Positions 30,704 to 34,002 of a DNA stretch of 34,002 nt are shown in pieces (positions within the stretch are counted from its first letter, which is position 1; each line of letters begins with the position of its first letter). The stretch is taken from the NCBI GenBank assembly GCA_936924635.1, contig CAKZHP010000066.1:1-34002 (forward strand), in the 5' to 3' direction. The notes beneath the pieces are model-generated. The model made no database searches. It saw nothing but the letters and a program-made list of their open reading frames with translations, and was not told the DNA's origin. The stretch comes from an uncultured Propionibacteriaceae bacterium. Lineage in GTDB: Bacteria; Actinomycetota; Actinomycetes; Propionibacteriales; Propionibacteriaceae. Both the position numbers and the translations under genes were made by a program.

Positions 30704-31531
30704 ATGACGACCTGGCTCATCACCGGATGCTCCACCGGTCTCGGCCGCGCTCTCGGCGAGGCGGTGATCGCGGCCGGTCACCAGGTGGCCGTGACGGCGC
30801 GCGACGTCAGCGCGGTCGCCGATCTCGCCGAGGGGAACGACAGGGTCTTGCCCGTCGCCCTGGACGTCACCGACCCCGCCCAGGTGCGGGAGGCGGTACG
30901 AGCCGTGGAGGCGCGGTTCGGCGGGGTGGACGTGCTGGTCAACAACGCGGGGTACGGCTACCGCGCCGCCGTCGAGGAGGGCGACGACGACGACGTACGG
31001 CGGCTCTTCGAGACCAACGTGTTCGGCCCGGTGTCGATGATCAAGGCGGTGCTGCCCGGGATGCGTGAGCGCCGGTCGGGCGCGATCGTGAACATCTCCT
31101 CGATCGGCGTGCAGCTGACGGCGCCGGGCTCGGGCTACTACGCCGCGACGAAGGCGGCGCTGGAGGGCATCTCAGGATCGTTGCGCGGGGAGCTCGCCCC
31201 ACTGGGCATCTCGGTGACGGTGGTCGAGCCGGGCGGGTTCCGTACGGACTTCGCGGGGCGCTCGCTCACCGAGTCGCGCACGGTCATCGACGACTATGCC
31301 GAGACGGCCGGCAAGCGGCGCAAGGCCCAGGACACCTCGCACGGCAGACAGCCTGGCGACCCGGCGAAGGCGGCCACGGCCATCATCGCGGCCGTGGAGG
31401 CCGACGAGCCACCGGCTTTCCTGCTGCTCGGCAGCGACGCCCTGGGCGGCTACCGCAAGGCGCAGGAGGCACGCACGGCTGAGATCGCGGCGTGGGAGAA
31501 GACGAGCACCCCGACGGACCTCGAGTCCTGA
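30704..31531 (+). CDS. Short-chain dehydrogenase/reductase
   Basis: This 275-residue classical SDR enzyme probably oxidises or reduces an alcohol/carbonyl with NAD(P)H. Seen: the cofactor motif TGCSTGLG (residues 8-15), DVTD, NNAGYG (about residue 84), catalytic Ser in NISSIGVQL (about 135), and the YYAATKAALEG box with catalytic Tyr and Lys (about 148-152). VEPGGFRTDF follows as usual. The Ala-Arg after the second strand (TARD) suggests preference for NADP, by family rule. The ATG at 30704 is preferred to ATG 30665 because GGAGGA at 30692-30697 precedes it. It is divergent from murT. The substrate is unknown. Confidence 0.9.
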   Translation: MTTWLITGCSTGLGRALGEAVIAAGHQVAVTARDVSAVADLAEGNDRVLPVALDVTDPAQVREAVRAVEARFGGVDVLVNNAGYGYRAAVEEGDDDDVRRLFETNVFGPVSMIKAVLPGMRERRSGAIVNISSIGVQLTAPGSGYYAATKAALEGISGSLRGELAPLGISVTVVEPGGFRTDFAGRSLTESRTVIDDYAETAGKRRKAQDTSHGRQPGDPAKAATAIIAAVEADEPPAFLLLGSDALGGYRKAQEARTAEIAAWEKTSTPTDLES

Positions 31532-31548
31532 GCCTGGCCTGATATGCC

Positions 31549-31578
31549 ACGAGGTCCGGGTGGCTGCCCGGACCTCGT
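31549..31578. terminator. Perfect hairpin between the SDR gene and tRNA-His, likely bidirectional terminator
   Basis: ACGAGGTCCGGG (31549-31560) and CCCGGACCTCGT (31567-31578) form a perfect 12-base stem with a 6-base loop. It lies 17 bases after the SDR stop and 9 bases beyond the tRNA-His 3' end, so it can serve both converging transcripts. T-runs are weak on both sides (CATTCTT on plus). Confidence 0.65.
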
Positions 31579-31587
31579 ACGCATTCT

Positions 31588-31664
31588 TGGGGTGAGTAAC
31601 GGGACTTGAACCCGCGACCCCCTGGACCACAACCAGGTGCTCTACCAGCTGAGCTATACCCACC
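31588..31664 (-). tRNA. tRNA-His(GTG)
   Basis: The minus strand folds as a histidine tRNA: the extra G at -1 is encoded (31664) opposite C73, the acceptor is GTGGGTA/TACTCAC with one G-U pair, the anticodon stem is CCTGG/CCAGG with loop TTGTGGT giving GTG, and the T-loop is TTCAAGT. CCA is encoded at 31588-31590. It lies 68 bases behind orn. Confidence 0.97.
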
Positions 31665-31696
31665 ATGCCCCGCGGAGCGCCGCAGGTGCGAGGGTC

Positions 31697-31727
31697 ATCG
31701 TAGCCTGATCTGTCGGCCTGCTTCCAA
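31697..31727 (-). promoter_or_regulatory. Putative promoter of tRNA-His
   Basis: On the minus strand, in the gap behind orn, TTGGAA is followed after 19 bases by TACGAT (31697-31702), which lies 32 bases before the tRNA. The spacer is slightly long. Confidence 0.4.
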
Positions 31728-31732
31728 CCGGT

Positions 31733-32365
31733 TCACACCGCGGGCGGCTCCGCCACGGGATCGGTGCCCCCCAGAGCGCCCTGGTGGCGGGCGGCGATCT
31801 CCGCCAGCGCGGCCTTGTCCGGCCCCGGGGGCGGGACCAGCATGGCCTCCCGGTAGTAGCGCAGCTCCTCGATCGACTCGCGGATGTCGGCCAGCGCCCG
31901 ATGGTTGCCCGACTTCGTGGGCGTGGCGTAGTAGACGCGGGGGAGCCACCGCTTGGCCACCTCCTTGAAGGAGGAGACGTCGACGTTGCGGTAGTGCACG
32001 TGCGACTCGAACGTCGGCATGTCACGTGCCAGGAACGCCCGGTCGGTGCCGATGGTGTTGCCGGCCAGCGGGGCCTTGCGCGACTCCGGCACGTACGTGC
32101 GGACGTACTCCAGCACCTGTGCCTCGGCCTCCTCGAGCGTGACGCCGCCGTCGAGCAGCCCCAGCAGCCCGGAGGTCTGGTGCATCGTGGTGACGAACTC
32201 CCCCATCGCGGCGAGCGCCTCCGCCGGCGGCCGGATCACGATGTCGACCCCGTCGCCGAGCACGTTGAGGTCACCGTCGGTGACCAGCACCGCCACCTCC
32301 ACCAACGCGTCGGTGACGAGGTCGAGCCCGGTCATCTCACAGTCGACCCACACGAGGTTGTCCAC
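31733..32365 (-). CDS. orn: Oligoribonuclease
   Basis: This 210-residue DEDDh exonuclease degrades two- to five-nucleotide RNAs, including the pGpG formed from cyclic di-GMP. The catalytic residues are visible in WVDCEMTGLD (Asp/Glu, residues about 7-16), GNTIGTDRAFLARDMP (Asp, about 110), and GNHRALADIRESIEELRYYR with the catalytic His and Asp (about 160). It is about 25 residues longer than E. coli Orn, with a C-terminal tail GGTDPVAEPPAV typical of actinobacterial forms. The GTG at 32365 lies 8 bases after TAGGCT (32374-32379, minus strand), so it is probably leaderless. Confidence 0.96.
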   Translation of the reverse strand: MDNLVWVDCEMTGLDLVTDALVEVAVLVTDGDLNVLGDGVDIVIRPPAEALAAMGEFVTTMHQTSGLLGLLDGGVTLEEAEAQVLEYVRTYVPESRKAPLAGNTIGTDRAFLARDMPTFESHVHYRNVDVSSFKEVAKRWLPRVYYATPTKSGNHRALADIRESIEELRYYREAMLVPPPGPDKAALAEIAARHQGALGGTDPVAEPPAV

Positions 32366-32373
32366 GGCGGAGC

Positions 32374-32379
32374 AGCCTA
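32374..32379 (-). promoter_or_regulatory. Leaderless -10 box of orn
   Basis: The minus strand reads TAGGCT, 8 bases before the orn GTG, with no ribosome binding site between. Confidence 0.5.
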
Positions 32380-32510
32380 GCCCCGTCGGCGCTCAGAGCT
32401 GCCGCGGCCTGGTCTGGCTGGGTGTGACCGGAGCAGACGCGCTGGGCACGCCTCCCCGACATGACCGGGGTGCTCGGATCGAGCCGTCCGACGACCGTCG
32501 GATGATGGCC

Positions 32511-33695
32511 TCACCGGCCGGCGCGACGAGGCAGGACTCGGAGCAGCCACGCCGCACCGGCCCACCCGGTGAGCCCGAGCACCAGCGAAGCGACCCCGAG
32601 CGGGGCGACAAGCGTGAGGACGGAGATCGAGAGGGGCCCGATCATGCTCCCGGTGTCGGACATGAGCCGCCACCCGGCGAGGAACCGGGTGCGGGACTCG
32701 GCGGGCGAGGCGTCGGAACCCAGCGTCATCACCACTCCCGACGAGATCCCGTTGCCGAGCCCCACGAGGGCAGCGACGGCCGTGATGGAGGCCGCGCCGT
32801 GGGTGAGGGGGAGCAGGGCCAGGCCCAGCCCCATCACGAGCATGGCCGGCGCCGCGACCCAGACGCGCCTGAACCGGTCCATGAGCGAGCCGCCGAAGAA
32901 GAACAGGGCCAGGTCGAACGCCATCGAGAGCGCGAAGATCAGCGAGGTCGCGGCGGCCGAGAGCCCGTTCGCGTCGCACCACAGCGGGATCAGCGCCTGC
33001 CGTGCAGATCGGACGACCATGATCAGCATGGCGCCGACGCCCTGGGTCAGATAGGTGCGGGCATGCGCACGGAGCACGGTCGGCAGTCCCTGGACGGCGT
33101 CCGCGCTGCCGCGGTTCTCACCGGGGAGGTCGGGCAGGGTGAGCGTCACCCCGGCGGCGATCAGCGACATCACGGCAGCGAAGGCGTACGCGGCGGGTAG
33201 ACCCAGCGACGCCACCACCGCCGCCCCCGCCAGGGGCCCGGCCAGGCCGCCGATGCGGAACACGCCGCCCAACGTCGACATGGCCCGGGCGCGGAAGCGC
33301 AGCGGCACCACCTCGGTCAGGTACGTCTGCCGGGCGAGCCCGAACACCGCGCCGGACATGCCGCAGACCAGCACTGCGGCGCCGAGGCCGTGCAGCGACC
33401 GGCTCTGGAAGGCGAAGAGCAGCGCGACGGCGTCGACGAGGCAGGCCGCGACGATGGCGCGCCGCTCACCGAGCCGCTCCGCCACCCAGCCGGCGGGCAG
33501 GTCGGCGAGCAGCTGGCCCAGCCCCAGCAGTGACGTGATGAAGGCGGCAAGGCCGTACCCCGCGCCCAGGTCCCGCGCCGACAGAGCCACCAGCGGGGTC
33601 ACCGCGCCGAAGCCGATGGAGGAGAGCGCTGTCGGTCCGTACGCGGAGAGCGCGATCCGCCCCCAGGCCGGAACCGGCTCGGGATCGCTGGTCAC
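32511..33695 (-). CDS. MFS transporter
   Basis: This 394-residue protein has the 12-helix layout of the major facilitator superfamily: a first half to about residue 190, a central loop (LPDLPGENRGSADAVQ), and a second half. The loop 2-3 motif is DLPAGWVAERLGERRA (about residue 63), close to the MFS motif A, and its second-half counterpart is GGSLMDRFRRVWVA (about 275). It looks like a drug or metabolite efflux carrier, but the substrate is unknown. The GTG at 33695 lies 6 bases after TAGGTT (33702-33707, minus strand), so it is probably leaderless. The 131 bases between its stop and orn's -10 box hold a 6-base hairpin (TCCGAC/GTCGGA) but no gene. Confidence 0.9.
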   Translation of the reverse strand: MTSDPEPVPAWGRIALSAYGPTALSSIGFGAVTPLVALSARDLGAGYGLAAFITSLLGLGQLLADLPAGWVAERLGERRAIVAACLVDAVALLFAFQSRSLHGLGAAVLVCGMSGAVFGLARQTYLTEVVPLRFRARAMSTLGGVFRIGGLAGPLAGAAVVASLGLPAAYAFAAVMSLIAAGVTLTLPDLPGENRGSADAVQGLPTVLRAHARTYLTQGVGAMLIMVVRSARQALIPLWCDANGLSAAATSLIFALSMAFDLALFFFGGSLMDRFRRVWVAAPAMLVMGLGLALLPLTHGAASITAVAALVGLGNGISSGVVMTLGSDASPAESRTRFLAGWRLMSDTGSMIGPLSISVLTLVAPLGVASLVLGLTGWAGAAWLLRVLPRRAGR

Positions 33696-33701
33696 CGGGT
33701 G

Positions 33702-33707
33702 AACCTA
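33702..33707 (-). promoter_or_regulatory. Leaderless -10 box of the MFS gene
   Basis: The minus strand reads TAGGTT, 6 bases before the GTG. Confidence 0.5.
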
Positions 33708-33928
33708 TCCCGGCCGAGCAGCGGAGAGCCGCCGTGACCACCGGGGGACTCGTGCCCCGTGAGCGACCCGGCCGCACAGATGAGATCCCCGCGAGCCTGT
33801 GCCTGGGCACGGTCACCCTCACGCGGTCGCCGTGCGAGCCCGGGTCTGGCCCCGGCCACCGACGACGACGTTGTGACGCGTGTCTGGTGACCGGCGCTGG
33901 CACTGGCGCAGTGGGGATCACGGCCTGC

Positions 33929-34002
33929 CTGCCCACGACCCCTGCCTGCCCACGACCCCTGCGTGCCCACGACCCCTGCGTGCCCACGACCCCTGCGTGC
34001 CC
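33929..34002. repeat. 17-base tandem repeat running off the window
   Basis: The unit (C/G)TGCCCACGACCCCTGC occurs at 33929-33945, 33946-33962, 33963-33979 and 33980-33996, with a partial fifth copy to 34002. The first two units start with C and the rest with G; otherwise they are identical. Since 17 is not a multiple of three, a coding role is unlikely. The 220 bases between the MFS promoter and the repeat show no gene. Confidence 0.95.

Noticed and set aside
33929..34002. CRISPR array
   Set aside because: The 17-base units follow each other without spacers, so this is a simple tandem repeat. No cas genes are present.

Overview
The window is chromosomal DNA from a high-GC actinobacterium. 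Evidence: G+C near 70-75% in most genes, a mycothiol-dependent enzyme fold, the DUF3039, DUF2017, DUF1707 and DUF3618 families, MurT/GatD, an Eis-type acetyltransferase remnant, ClpS next to DUF2017, and many leaderless genes with a TANNNT -10 box 6-8 bases before the start codon. The gene content fits Propionibacteriales, possibly Nocardioidaceae such as Aeromicrobium; that placement is from memory of gene families and no search was run.

Layout. 3-3881: a MmgE/PrpD tail, an M20 peptidase and RecQ, nearly overlapping. 3882-4181: gene-free DNA with REP-like palindromes. 4182-6449 (minus): a Ser/Thr kinase, DUF3039 and an EI24-type membrane protein. 6602-10556 (plus): an epimerase-like protein, a DUF2510-RDD membrane protein and MalQ. 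10557-11398 (minus): a lower-GC two-gene module, a HEPN-type protein followed by a 78-residue beta-rich protein, placed directly behind the NAD salvage genes pncB-pncA (11408-13346). 13391-14241: clpS and DUF2017. 14317-15769 (minus): a DUF1707 protein, a wrecked Eis-like acetyltransferase and a 56-residue protein with a perfect ribosome binding site. 15804-16418 (minus): a maleylpyruvate isomerase-like protein. 16484-21590 (plus): murI, rph, rdgB, thyA, folA, a small membrane protein and dinB. 21595-22612: tRNA-Leu(TAG), a Bcp peroxiredoxin and a DUF3618 protein. 22821-26311: a sugar ABC importer (lipoprotein plus two permeases, no ATPase), with an internal hairpin and a strong terminator. 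26426-28480: a ferritin-like protein, a membrane protein cut by an in-frame TGA, a gene-free patch and tRNA-Lys(CTT). 28617-30631 (minus): MurT-GatD. 30704-31531: an SDR enzyme. 31588-33695 (minus): tRNA-His, oligoribonuclease and an MFS transporter. The window ends in a 17-base tandem repeat.

How the genes work together. murI supplies D-glutamate and MurT-GatD amidates it in lipid II. thyA and folA form the dTMP/folate cycle, with rdgB cleaning the nucleotide pool. pncB and pncA recycle nicotinamide to NAD. rph and orn process and degrade RNA. recQ and dinB act on DNA. malQ and the ABC importer deal with sugars.

Most of the window is conserved housekeeping DNA. The best candidate for an undescribed system is the HEPN plus 78-residue pair at 10557-11398. 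Other points worth checking are three TAG stop codons that double as the start of the next gene's -10 box, the decayed genes, the 56-residue protein and the terminal tandem repeat.
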